Shown here in pieces: positions 8,190 to 15,866 of a DNA stretch of 49,576 nucleotides. How positions within the stretch are numbered: position 1 is the first letter of the stretch; each line of letters starts with the position of its first letter. The notes beneath the pieces are model-generated. The model did not search any database. It saw only the letters and a program-made list of their open reading frames with translations, and was not told where the DNA came from. The DNA comes from Saprospira grandis DSM 2844. GTDB lineage: Bacteria > Bacteroidota > Bacteroidia > Chitinophagales > Saprospiraceae. The position numbers and the translations under genes are program-made. The stretch covers positions 434,240-483,815 of the forward strand of contig NZ_JH719942.1 in assembly GCF_000275825.1 (NCBI RefSeq), in the 5' to 3' direction.

Positions 8190-8946
8190 ACTGTTGTTCT
8201 TCCTTTAAAAAGTAAAGTTGTGGGGGCTGAAAATCGGGCTTTAGCAGATGGCTAGTATAGCTAAAATCTTCTAAAATATACTGTTGTAGTTCTTGGTCAA
8301 AATCAACCGGAAGGCGCTCAAAGTAAAGGCTTCCTCCACTACTAAAGTTGGCGCCAAATCGGCTTCTTCGGTTAGGCGCTAGGGCGCCTGCTTGGCCCAA
8401 TAGGCGCTGACCTTCTTTTCTAAATAGGCTACGGATTCGATATTGTTTATCGGCTATTTTTTGCTCCCAATCATAGCTTTGGTAATTTTCCCAATAGGCC
8501 GCATGTTCATTTTTGCCAAAATAGGGTAAATAATAAGCTTGCTGTTGAGCCAGGCGCTGATCGAGTTTTTGGGCCAGCTCATCGCCTTCTTCGATAAGAA
8601 AATATAAGCGATAGGCTGGGGCAATGAGCGTAGACTCTACTAAAATAAGCGTACTGTTTTTTTGGCCAAAGCCCGTTTTATTGACGTACCTAATATTGGT
8701 TTTGGCAAAATGGCAGTTTTCGGCATCTAAAGGAGCAATAGCCATTTTGAGATGGCTTAGCTGCTGATAATAAGCGGGCAGTTCTCCTTCTTTTTGGTAA
8801 CCCTCTAGGCCCAAAATGGCCCCGACTAAGCCCAAAGCCGCAGGCCGATGCAAAAAATTGTAGCTCAGACTAATATTATTATTGGTCTCTGGCTTTCTAA
8901 AAAAGCCAAATTGAGCTTTTAAATCTATAGATATAATTTTAGTCAT
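8173..8946 (-). CDS. cas5: Cas5 Cascade subunit
   Basis: A 257-residue Cas5-family protein (RAMP fold), which binds the crRNA 5' handle in Cascade. The N-terminus shows the typical strand followed by HRPAALGLVGAILGLEGY, a family hallmark (glycine-rich helix after the first strand). It lies between cas7 and cas3 and overlaps cas3 by 17 bp, implying coupled translation. A GC-rich element of about 140 bp separates it from cas7, which is unusual inside an otherwise tight operon. Subtype is inferred as I-B from the gene set. Confidence 0.88.
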   Translation of the reverse strand: MTKIISIDLKAQFGFFRKPETNNNISLSYNFLHRPAALGLVGAILGLEGYQKEGELPAYYQQLSHLKMAIAPLDAENCHFAKTNIRYVNKTGFGQKNSTLILVESTLIAPAYRLYFLIEEGDELAQKLDQRLAQQQAYYLPYFGKNEHAAYWENYQSYDWEQKIADKQYRIRSLFRKEGQRLLGQAGALAPNRRSRFGANFSSGGSLYFERLPVDFDQELQQYILEDFSYTSHLLKPDFQPPQLYFLKEEQQYVQLY

Positions 8947-8986
8947 CTTTTCTGTGTGAATAAGTTTAGGAGTGTGGTGACCATTT

Positions 8987-9123
8987 GGCCCAGCGCTGCG
9001 GAGGGGTGGCCGAAGGCCAGACCGAGGGCGAAACGAAGTGAAGCCCGAAGGGCCGAACAGACCTGTGAGCCCCGCAGCATAGCGGCGGCCGACCTAGGCG
9101 AAGCCTAGCCGGCCGCGGGCCCC
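8987..9123 (-). repeat. GCE copy 5, subtype c, inside the cas operon
   Basis: GGGGCC edge at 9123, 11 bp past the cas7 stop; the tail ends 40 bp before the cas5 start. Core ACAGGTCTGT; stem A GGGC/GCCC; stem B GGCC-TTC-GGCC. It would be transcribed with the operon as a large intercistronic structure. Confidence 0.85.
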
Positions 9124-9134
9124 AAAAAATAATC

Positions 9135-10034
9135 TTAAAGCGCTAAAAGCTGAGCATGCTCCATCAATCCCTTAATGCTTTCTTTGGGAATATTGGTATA
9201 GATCTCTAGCTTTTCGGTGGCAGCTAGTACATCTGGGCGCTGCAAAATTCTACTTAGTGCGCTAAGATCTAGTACTTTATCCTCTGTCATTTCGATCAGT
9301 TCTACAAAAGAGGGCAAAACCATCTGCTCGCCTTCCTTGAGCTCTAGCCAAATCATCAGCTCATTTTCACAGCCAATTTTAGAGGCCGAATCATAATAAG
9401 TTACCCCTCTTCTTAACGCTTCTTTGAGTTTGCGGACATCCTCCTGACTAAGGAGCTGCAAGTTGGGCAATTGCTCCTTAAAGCTTTCAATATTTTTGGG
9501 GTTGAGGGAAAAATGGTGCACATAATGGCCCTCTTGCAAGCGAGACTGTGTCCCTAAGGTCGTTTGCATGCTATCACTTTTGCTCGAGTTACGGAAAGGC
9601 GACATAATCTGCTCGCTATAAATCATTTGCTCGGGAAAGCGATTGAGGGCAGGCGTAATCTGACAGCTGCCATGAATAGAAAGGTTGGCATTTTTGCTGG
9701 CATAAGTACCACCAAATAGGCGCACATCAAGGCAAGTGAATAAATTTTCGAGCACCTTTTTCTTATCCTTAGCCGTTTTTGCATCAAAGTGATAAGCATA
9801 GGTTTCATCCAAGTTTCGAGGTTGGAAGTCCTTATTATGGCTACTAAAATAGAATACTCGCTCCCCTAAGGCCTGCTTAAAATAGTTGCGGATAGAATAC
9901 TTGAGCACCTTATCTGTGGCGTAAACTGTTCCATTGGGCAAACGACGAGGTTGCTGACTAAAGTCGGCATTATAGCTAGCATTGAGGGCTTTGACCATAA
10001 CGCAGCCAAAAACACGATTTTTAAAGTTAGACAT
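9135..10034 (-). CDS. cas7: Cas7 Cascade backbone subunit (Csh2-like)
   Basis: A 299-residue Cas7-family protein that would form the filament along the crRNA spacer. Diagnostic segments are the N-terminal strand NRVFGCVMVKALNA, the TDKVLKYSIRNYF segment (equivalent to the TDvrLKR-iRdy motif of Csh2/Cst2 proteins), DVRLFGGTYA near residue 105 and NLSIHGSCQITPALNRF, all arranged as in subtype I-B Cas7. It starts 60 bp after the end of cas8b. Confidence 0.9.
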   Translation of the reverse strand: MSNFKNRVFGCVMVKALNASYNADFSQQPRRLPNGTVYATDKVLKYSIRNYFKQALGERVFYFSSHNKDFQPRNLDETYAYHFDAKTAKDKKKVLENLFTCLDVRLFGGTYASKNANLSIHGSCQITPALNRFPEQMIYSEQIMSPFRNSSKSDSMQTTLGTQSRLQEGHYVHHFSLNPKNIESFKEQLPNLQLLSQEDVRKLKEALRRGVTYYDSASKIGCENELMIWLELKEGEQMVLPSFVELIEMTEDKVLDLSALSRILQRPDVLAATEKLEIYTNIPKESIKGLMEHAQLLAL

Positions 10035-10094
10035 ATCTTTATGTATTTACATCTCTAAACAATAGAGATAATTTAATGGATGGTAGAATTGATT

Positions 10095-10475
10095 TTAATC
10101 GGCAGCACTAGAGAAAAGCCTATTTTTGGCAAAAAAGCCCGCTAGAAACAGCGGCTGTCCTGCCTTAATTTTGTGCTCATTGGGGTAAGTCAGCAACAAA
10201 GCGGCTAGGCGCTCAAACTTTTTGGTAAAATTTTGATGCTTGTATCGGGCGAAGCGCTCACTAACAACGGCTTGTAGACCCGACATTTTTTGCTGCTGCA
10301 AATAAGCTTCTAGGCGTTGGTATTTATGGCCAGCGGCTTGACTTTTTGATTCTAAGTAAGCCGCTAGTTGTCCCGCCGCAAAAAGCATAGCCTCTAGCGG
10401 GATCTCCTCTTTATAGTCCTCGCTATTCAGCATATTGTCTAGTTGTTCCTGATAGGCTTGCAGTTGATTAGCCAT
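10095..10475 (-). CDS. possible internal Cas11b small subunit within cas8b
   Basis: An in-frame ATG at 10475 inside cas8b (MANQLQAYQEQL...) would give a 126-residue, mostly helical polypeptide. In characterised I-B and I-D systems the Cas11 small subunit is made from an internal start in the large-subunit gene, with about this length and fold. The ATG follows an A-rich stretch (AAAACAACTACT), acceptable for Bacteroidota initiation. This is inference from family knowledge. Confidence 0.35.
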   Translation of the reverse strand: MANQLQAYQEQLDNMLNSEDYKEEIPLEAMLFAAGQLAAYLESKSQAAGHKYQRLEAYLQQQKMSGLQAVVSERFARYKHQNFTKKFERLAALLLTYPNEHKIKAGQPLFLAGFFAKNRLFSSAAD

Positions 10476-12086
10476 AGTAGTTGTTTTTACAGATTGATTT
10501 GGGTTAAATTTATCATAGAGTGAAAAAAGGATATTGAGTTTCTGCACCAATTTCCATTCTTCTACTCGATCTTTTAGGTCAAGCTGAATGGCCGATAAAC
10601 AAAGCGATTTAAATTCTGCTTGCTGAAAGGCAATAGCTTTAGATTTATAGATAAAATCGTAAAGAGCTTGTTGGTATTTAGCGATCAGTGCCGCTCGGTC
10701 TGCCGCTATTTTATCAGGCGTCTCAAAGAAGAATGAGGTTCGGAAAAACCGTTGATCAAAGAGGATCGGCAAAAGTTTTTCTTGCAACTCAAAGCGATTG
10801 ACTAACTGAATGGGCCGAGTATCTCGTTGCAGCAAATCACTGACGATCCAGCTTTTTCCATCCTCTTCCAAAAAGTAATTAAAGCGCTCTACATAATCGA
10901 GTTCATGTACAAAGAGTCCATCTTTGGTCCGGGCAAAAAAGAGGAGATAAAAGTTAGTTAGACTTTTGTCCTTATTTTTTTGCCTTTTGACTAATCCCTT
11001 GAGCAGCTCAGCATAACTCTCTATGCTTCCATCTTCGGCAAAAAGGGCTAGACTTTCTGCCTGCAATTCTTCTTCATAAATAAAGAGCGGCAAAGGATTA
11101 GGGACCAATTTTCGGTTTGTAAAGGCCTCTTTGCCCATCAACAATTTTTGAAATTGATCCAAAGCATGCGCCTCCTTCAAATGAATCCGATAAGGCAATT
11201 TAAAGTAGGCTGTTCGATGCAGCAAAAAAGGCTTTTTGCCATCATAACCATTATAGAAGTTATTGCTGCCATAGACATCCTTTTCATCTTTGGCGCTAGC
11301 CTTTTGTCTATTGTAACTATCGCTATTAAATAGCTTTTGGTCCAAATAAGCTCTATGCGCCTGCTCAAATTTTGATTGTTCTACATTGAGATAAAAACAG
11401 ATATAATCGCTTTCAGCTAAAGGTTCTACAACTTGTAGCTTTAGCTTAAGATCTTTAACCTTATTCGCCAAAGCCGCTTTTTCCTCTTTCTTAGCCGTTT
11501 TTAGCGCCCCTTCTAGTTCGGCCAGATCGGCTGATAACAACTCGTACTTTTCTTGCCGCTGACGCAAAGCAGTTTCTAATAAAAAAACAAAAGGATAACC
11601 TCCACGTAAGTCTTCTGCTGGAGCAAAAAGCGCCTGAAAGGCCTTAGATTCGGCGGAAAACTCCTGCTGCTCGGCCTCTGTCAAAAAACTAGCGGCTTTT
11701 TCAAAGTAGCTCCCAAAGCGATCAAAAATTTGACTTTTTTCTTTTTGCTGATTGGCCAAATATTTCTTTCCCCCCAAATAGTTTTCTCGTTTGAAGGCCA
11801 CTGCAAAGAGCTGGGCACTATGAATAGCTTTAGAAGGAGCATCTAAGCCTTTATTCGCATCCACCATCCAAGCATTTTCTTGCCGTTCGGCCAATTTCTC
11901 CCAGCCCTCGGCTGCAGAGGAGGCCTTAGCATGAATATATTGCCATTGGTGCTCCTTTAGATCTAAGGAGATTTGCTGTTCGGCATCAATATTAACCAAA
12001 AAGTGAATACCTGCTTTCAAGCGCTGCCCTCTAGCCAAAATAGCCGCTGGCAGCTTATCCATAAACTCAATTATTTCTTGTACCAT
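10095..12086 (-). CDS. cas8b: Cas8b large Cascade subunit (Csh1-like)
   Basis: A 663-residue protein placed as the large subunit by position (between cas6 and cas7) and size. Large subunits diverge strongly; the sequence shows no enzymatic motif, a charged coiled coil near residues 190-225 and a helical C-terminal third, as in Cas8b. In the family it recognises the PAM and recruits Cas3. Its start is only 5 bp after cas6. The C-terminal helical part has an internal Met that could initiate a separate small subunit (see 10095-10475). Confidence 0.8.
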   Translation of the reverse strand: MVQEIIEFMDKLPAAILARGQRLKAGIHFLVNIDAEQQISLDLKEHQWQYIHAKASSAAEGWEKLAERQENAWMVDANKGLDAPSKAIHSAQLFAVAFKRENYLGGKKYLANQQKEKSQIFDRFGSYFEKAASFLTEAEQQEFSAESKAFQALFAPAEDLRGGYPFVFLLETALRQRQEKYELLSADLAELEGALKTAKKEEKAALANKVKDLKLKLQVVEPLAESDYICFYLNVEQSKFEQAHRAYLDQKLFNSDSYNRQKASAKDEKDVYGSNNFYNGYDGKKPFLLHRTAYFKLPYRIHLKEAHALDQFQKLLMGKEAFTNRKLVPNPLPLFIYEEELQAESLALFAEDGSIESYAELLKGLVKRQKNKDKSLTNFYLLFFARTKDGLFVHELDYVERFNYFLEEDGKSWIVSDLLQRDTRPIQLVNRFELQEKLLPILFDQRFFRTSFFFETPDKIAADRAALIAKYQQALYDFIYKSKAIAFQQAEFKSLCLSAIQLDLKDRVEEWKLVQKLNILFSLYDKFNPNQSVKTTTMANQLQAYQEQLDNMLNSEDYKEEIPLEAMLFAAGQLAAYLESKSQAAGHKYQRLEAYLQQQKMSGLQAVVSERFARYKHQNFTKKFERLAALLLTYPNEHKIKAGQPLFLAGFFAKNRLFSSAAD

Positions 12087-12091
12087 CTCCC

Positions 12092-12766
12092 CTATTTTAA
12101 AGCGCCAAATCCAATTCCCGTGCTATTCCCCAAGCCTGTCAACCAAGCCAAACGCAGGGCTTCTGCCGAGCCTTTAATCTCTACTGGACACAAACTGCCC
12201 TTATTCGCTATGCCCTTATACTTCAGTAAGCGCACTTTAGCCTGTTCATGATCTCGTAAAAAACGCAGCTTTACCTCCTGATTCGCCAAGCCCAAAGCAG
12301 CCAACTTAGCCCGAAACTTTTCCGTCAAAAGCGCATCGGCATCTTCCTGCTCATAGGTTAAAAAATCATAGCCCTTGGCCTGAGAACGAGGCCGTTTCAA
12401 TAAAAGGGGACTGGCCATCCAAAACTTATGTGTCCCATCTTCAAAGTCTGGACAAGGCTGCATGCTCATTTCCCGCACCCGCATTCCACTAATAAACTCC
12501 TGATCCTCTTGCACCCCCGCAATAAAGCGTTCGGCCTGTTCCTCCTCATAAAAAGAGATAAACCAGTCGGCCCCTTTTCCAAAGTCTAAGCTTTTTTTGT
12601 CTCGACTCAATCGCCCAGCTTGCAAACTAGAAAAAGAAAAAAGAGCCTGCCCTCCATGCCAATCATTATTAGGGCCCAACCATTTATGAACAGCCCCAAC
12701 AACAGCAGGCAAATGCCCAAAAGGAACGGCTTCTTTGGCGGCACTACAGCTCAAGTAGATTCTCAT
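12092..12766 (-). CDS. cas6: Cas6 crRNA-processing endoribonuclease
   Basis: A 224-residue Cas6. It would cut the precursor CRISPR RNA inside each repeat, leaving an 8-nt ATTGAAAC handle. Visible signs are the N-terminal ferredoxin-like strand (MRIYLSCSA), a His at 27 in GAVHKWLG in the usual catalytic helix position, and the C-terminal glycine-rich loop GLGNSTGIGFGALK. It is the first gene of the cas operon, 5 bp ahead of cas8b and downstream of the co-directional array. Confidence 0.88.
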   Translation of the reverse strand: MRIYLSCSAAKEAVPFGHLPAVVGAVHKWLGPNNDWHGGQALFSFSSLQAGRLSRDKKSLDFGKGADWFISFYEEEQAERFIAGVQEDQEFISGMRVREMSMQPCPDFEDGTHKFWMASPLLLKRPRSQAKGYDFLTYEQEDADALLTEKFRAKLAALGLANQEVKLRFLRDHEQAKVRLLKYKGIANKGSLCPVEIKGSAEALRLAWLTGLGNSTGIGFGALK

Positions 12767-12893
12767 AGGTCCTTGTTTTATTCGTTTAAAGAATTGCCCA
12801 AACTTACCCCCTAACTATCCACCCTATGCAGACAATTGATAGCTAAGGGCAAAAAAAATCAGTTTTTCTTTCAAAAAACCGAAGCCTACAAAC

Positions 12894-12901
12894 CAAATAT
12901 A
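12894..12901 (-). promoter_or_regulatory. probable cas operon promoter -7 box
   Basis: TATATTTG on the minus strand matches the Bacteroidota TAnnTTTG box and is identical to the box at the array leader. A transcript would start near 12887, about 120 nt before cas6. No clear -33 TTTG is seen at the usual distance. The rest of 12767-13015 is AT-rich and shows no gene. Confidence 0.4.
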
Positions 12902-13015
12902 GTATGGCAAAAGAGGCTTTGTGTTTTATTTTTCTGTCTTTTAGGTTAGGCGAAATAATAATGACCCAATAATTGAATTGCAACTTATTATTATTCTTTT
13001 TTTTATTTTTTTCTT

Positions 13016-13153
13016 GGGGCCCGCGGCCGGCTCGGCTTCGCCTCGGTCGGCCGCCGCTATGCTGCGGGGCTCACAGGTCTGTTCGGCCCTTCAGGCTACA
13101 CTTCGTTTCGCCTTCGGTCTGGCCTTCGGCCACCCCTCCGCAGCGCTGGGCCA
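13016..13153 (+). repeat. GCE copy 6, subtype c
   Basis: GGGGC edge after a T-rich tract. Core ACAGGTCTGT, stem A AGGC/GCCT (copies 4 and 5 have GGGC/GCCC, a compensatory change), stem B GGCC-TTC-GGCC. Lies between the cas promoter region and the array terminator. Confidence 0.85.
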
Positions 13154-13177
13154 ATCCCAGCCTTGCCCTCAGCCAAC

Positions 13178-13211
13178 AAAAAGCCCCAAAGCAGTATGAC
13201 TCTGGGGCTTT
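13178..13211 (-). terminator. CRISPR array terminator
   Basis: On the minus strand a 12-bp stem AAAGCCCCAGAG / CTTTGGGGCTTT (one G-U pair) with an 8-nt loop, then a T run. It lies just past the leader-distal end of the array and would separate array and cas transcription. Confidence 0.7.
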
Positions 13212-13220
13212 CTCTTGCTA

Positions 13221-13250
13221 TAAAACTGTAGTTGAAGATGATATTAAAGG
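13221..13250 (-). repeat. degenerate terminal CRISPR repeat
   Basis: The plus-strand half GAAGATGATATTAAAGG-like region matches the repeat in 15 of its last 18 positions, while the other half is lost. It ends exactly 35 nt (one spacer length) before the first intact repeat at 13286. On the minus strand this means an intact 5' half and a decayed 3' half, as is usual for the leader-distal last repeat. Confidence 0.7.
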
Positions 13251-13285
13251 GTAACCGACATGAGCCAACAGATTTCCACTTGGTA

Positions 13286-15433
13286 GTTTCAATTCCGTAA
13301 AGGTGCAATTAAAGGTGTAAGGACGTGTGGCGTTATACAAAAGCTTTGCTTGTTTCAATTCCGTAAAGGTGCAATTAAAGGGCTTTGGCCTTTATACTAC
13401 CCAGGCTTGCCTAGACAAGTTTCAATTCCGTAAAGGTGCAATTAAAGGAGCTTGAACTTATGTCACAAAATGAGCTAGAAAAACGTTTCAATTCCGTAAA
13501 GGTGCAATTAAAGGTGGCCCAAACTATTGCCAGACTAATTGCCGATAATTAGTTTCAATTCCGTAAAGGTGCAATTAAAGGCCTTGGTTGGTATTCCCTC
13601 CGCTTTATGCTTATTGGGTTTCAATTCCGTAAAGGTGCAATTAAAGGAGCTAGATACTAAGCTAGTGGCCTACTACAACCGTGGTTTCAATTCCGTAAAG
13701 GTGCAATTAAAGGCAGCAAGGTTTACGGCCTTGCTTCGCTGGTTACCTCCTAGTTTCAATTCCGTAAAGGTGCAATTAAAGGAACAGCCATCAAGATAAA
13801 GCTAGAACGAGATGGCTGGTTTCAATTCCGTAAAGGTGCAATTAAAGGAAAGGCCATTGGGGCCATCCTACAAAAAGGAGACTGGTTTCAATTCCGTAAA
13901 GGTGCAATTAAAGGAGGGGTTATCCCGCACGTAGATAGACCCGCTTTTGCGTTTCAATTCCGTAAAGGTGCAATTAAAGGTATTATAGCGGTTGAATTTG
14001 TGAGGTTAATGCTGTGTTTCAATTCCGTAAAGGTGCAATTAAAGGAGCAAAAAGGCTTTCGTTTATAGAAGATATAGACATGTTTCAATTCCGTAAAGGT
14101 GCAATTAAAGGGCTTTGCCTTGCTTAATAGCACGTTTTCGCTCCTTTGTTTCAATTCCGTAAAGGTGCAATTAAAGGGGCCGCCAAACTATCCAGTTTGA
14201 TGATGATACCCTGTTTCAATTCCGTAAAGGTGCAATTAAAGGGGGCCATCAATGCCCCAACTTTACCCCATCCAAAAAGTTTCAATTCCATAAAGGTGCA
14301 ATTAAAGGAAAGAAATTGTAAGTGGACATTTCGACCTAGAAAAGTTTCAATTCCGTAAAGGTGCAATTAAAGGGGGCCCGCTCAAGTCTTTGGCAGGTGC
14401 TTTGGCTAAGTTTCAATTCCGTAAAGGTGCAATTAAAGGACAAAGGCAATGAAGCAAATAGAACGATGTCTCAATGTTTCAATTCCGTAAAGGTGCAATT
14501 AAAGGGATCAGAAGCAAATCGGCCGCCCCATCGCTATCTAGTTTCAATTCCGTAAAGGTGCAATTAAAGGTTAGAGCAAGTCAAGGGGCTTAGGCCTCAA
14601 GTGGAGTTTCAATTCCGTAAAGGTGCAATTAAAGGGAGTTACTTGCAAAAGGCTAAGGCAGATGCCAAAACAGTTTCAATTCCGTAAAGGTGCAATTAAA
14701 GGCTTGGCCTTCAGCTCTTCCTCTAGCTGCTCAACCCGCGTTTCAATTCCGTAAAGGTGCAATTAAAGGAAAAATCAAAGCGCCGCTTTGGCGTATTCGC
14801 CAAAATGTTTCAATTCCGTAAAGGTGCAATTAAAGGAAATCGACCTAGAGAGCGACAAAGCGGAGCAAGCGGTGTTTCAATTCCGTAAAGGTGCAATTAA
14901 AGGGTTGAATCGCCTAGTAGCTGGTTCTACATTCTACTTGTTTCAATTCCGTAAAGGTGCAATTAAAGGGTTCACTAAAACCCAAGCAAAATGCAAGTAG
15001 TTAAATTGTTTCAATTCCGTAAAGGTGCAATTAAAGGTAGTGCGGTTCATTACTACACCTTTCTCGAACTGCTGTTTCAATTCCGTAAAGGTGCAATTAA
15101 AGGAATTTTAGGATTGTCAAGATTGACGATGAGTATTTCTTGTTTCAATTCCGTAAAGGTGCAATTAAAGGAAAATAACTGTATATGAGTATGCTAACTA
15201 GACTGTAGTTTCAATTCCGTAAAGGTGCAATTAAAGGTCAAATGGTTTTAGACCGTTTACCTTTTCTAGTGGAGTTTCAATTCCGTAAAGGTGCAATTAA
15301 AGGCGAAGGGACCTGCAAAAATTGCGGCTCAACATTTAGTTTCAATTCCGTAAAGGTGCAATTAAAGGCTCTGCGACCAACTCCACCCGCTTCGAGGTGT
15401 ATTGTTTCAATTCCGTAAAGGTGCAATTAAAGG
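13286..15433 (-). CRISPR. CRISPR array, 33 intact repeats of 30 bp, 32 spacers
   Basis: I counted 33 copies of a 30-bp repeat; the minus-strand form begins CCTTTAATTGCACC and ends GGAATTGAAAC. Spacers are 35-39 bp, mostly 36. All repeats are identical except the one at 14279-14308, which has one substitution (plus-strand CCG to CCA, position 14290). With the degenerate repeat at 13221 the total is 34 repeats and 33 spacers. The ATTGAAAC end, the decayed repeat at the left and the promoter box at the right all indicate minus-strand transcription with the leader above 15434. The repeat is of the weakly structured type common in subtype I-B. Short ORFs across the array are artefacts. Confidence 0.97.
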
Positions 15434-15633
15434 CCGTTCAAATATAGCCTTTTTATTCCCTAAAAATGGGCCTTTCCAGCTCTTTTTCAGCCAGCAAAAT
15501 CTGTCGACCTCCAATAACCGGAAAACCCTTGGGGATCGACAGATTCATAAACCATTATAAAACAAACAGTTAGAAATTTATTGTAATATATCCCCACTCT
15601 CCGCCCTCTTTTTAGGCGAGGTCGACAGATTTA
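15434..15633 (-). promoter_or_regulatory. CRISPR leader
   Basis: About 200 bp of AT-rich sequence next to the leader-proximal repeat. It contains three copies of a TCGACAGATT motif: 15497-15511 and 15618-15632 form a perfect 15-bp inverted repeat (AAATCTGTCGACCTC / GAGGTCGACAGATTT), and 15536-15545 is an internal 10-bp copy. No gene is seen between 15434 and 15866. Confidence 0.65.
15439..15446 (-). promoter_or_regulatory. array promoter -7 box
   Basis: TATATTTG on the minus strand, 5 bp before the first repeat, so transcription would begin about at the first repeat base. It matches the TAnnTTTG consensus; the T-rich stretch upstream is only a weak -33 candidate. Confidence 0.5.
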
Positions 15634-15640
15634 GCCTGCT

Positions 15641-15780
15641 GGCCCAGCGCTGCGCAGGGGTGGCGCAAAGCGCCAGACCAAGGGCGAAACGAAGTGTAGC
15701 CCGAAGGGCCGAACAGACCTGTGAGCCCCGAAGCATAGCGGCGGCCAAGCGAGGCGATAGCCGAGACGGCCGCGGGCCCC
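15641..15780 (-). repeat. GCE copy 7, subtype c
   Basis: GGGGCC edge at 15780 next to AAAATAATAA. Core ACAGGTCTGT, stem A GGGC/GCCC, stem B GGCGC-TTT-GCGCC. It borders the leader and is the outermost subtype c copy on this side of the locus. Confidence 0.85.
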
Positions 15781-15806
15781 AAAATAATAAGATCAAGAAG
15801 AACAGC

Positions 15807-15837
15807 AAAAGCCGCCTCCTAAACAGAGACGGCTTTT
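15807..15837 (-). terminator. terminator of the amidohydrolase gene
   Basis: Minus-strand stem AAAAGCCGTCTC / GAGGCGGCTTTT (12 bp, one G-U) with a 6-nt loop, 30 bp after the stop codon at 15867. The T run is formed by the stem end itself. Confidence 0.55.
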
Positions 15838-15866
15838 CTAATTGGGTGGCTGGAAATGACTAATCG

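Noticed and set aside
13154-13285. This side considered as CRISPR leader because it adjoins the cas genes
   Set aside because: It contains a terminator and a decayed repeat; the handle sequence and promoter box place the leader at the other end.
13539-15188. Several short ORFs with repeated FNSVKVQLK or FQFRKGAIKG peptides
   Set aside because: They are translations of the CRISPR repeats; frame persistence comes from the repeat, not from coding selection.
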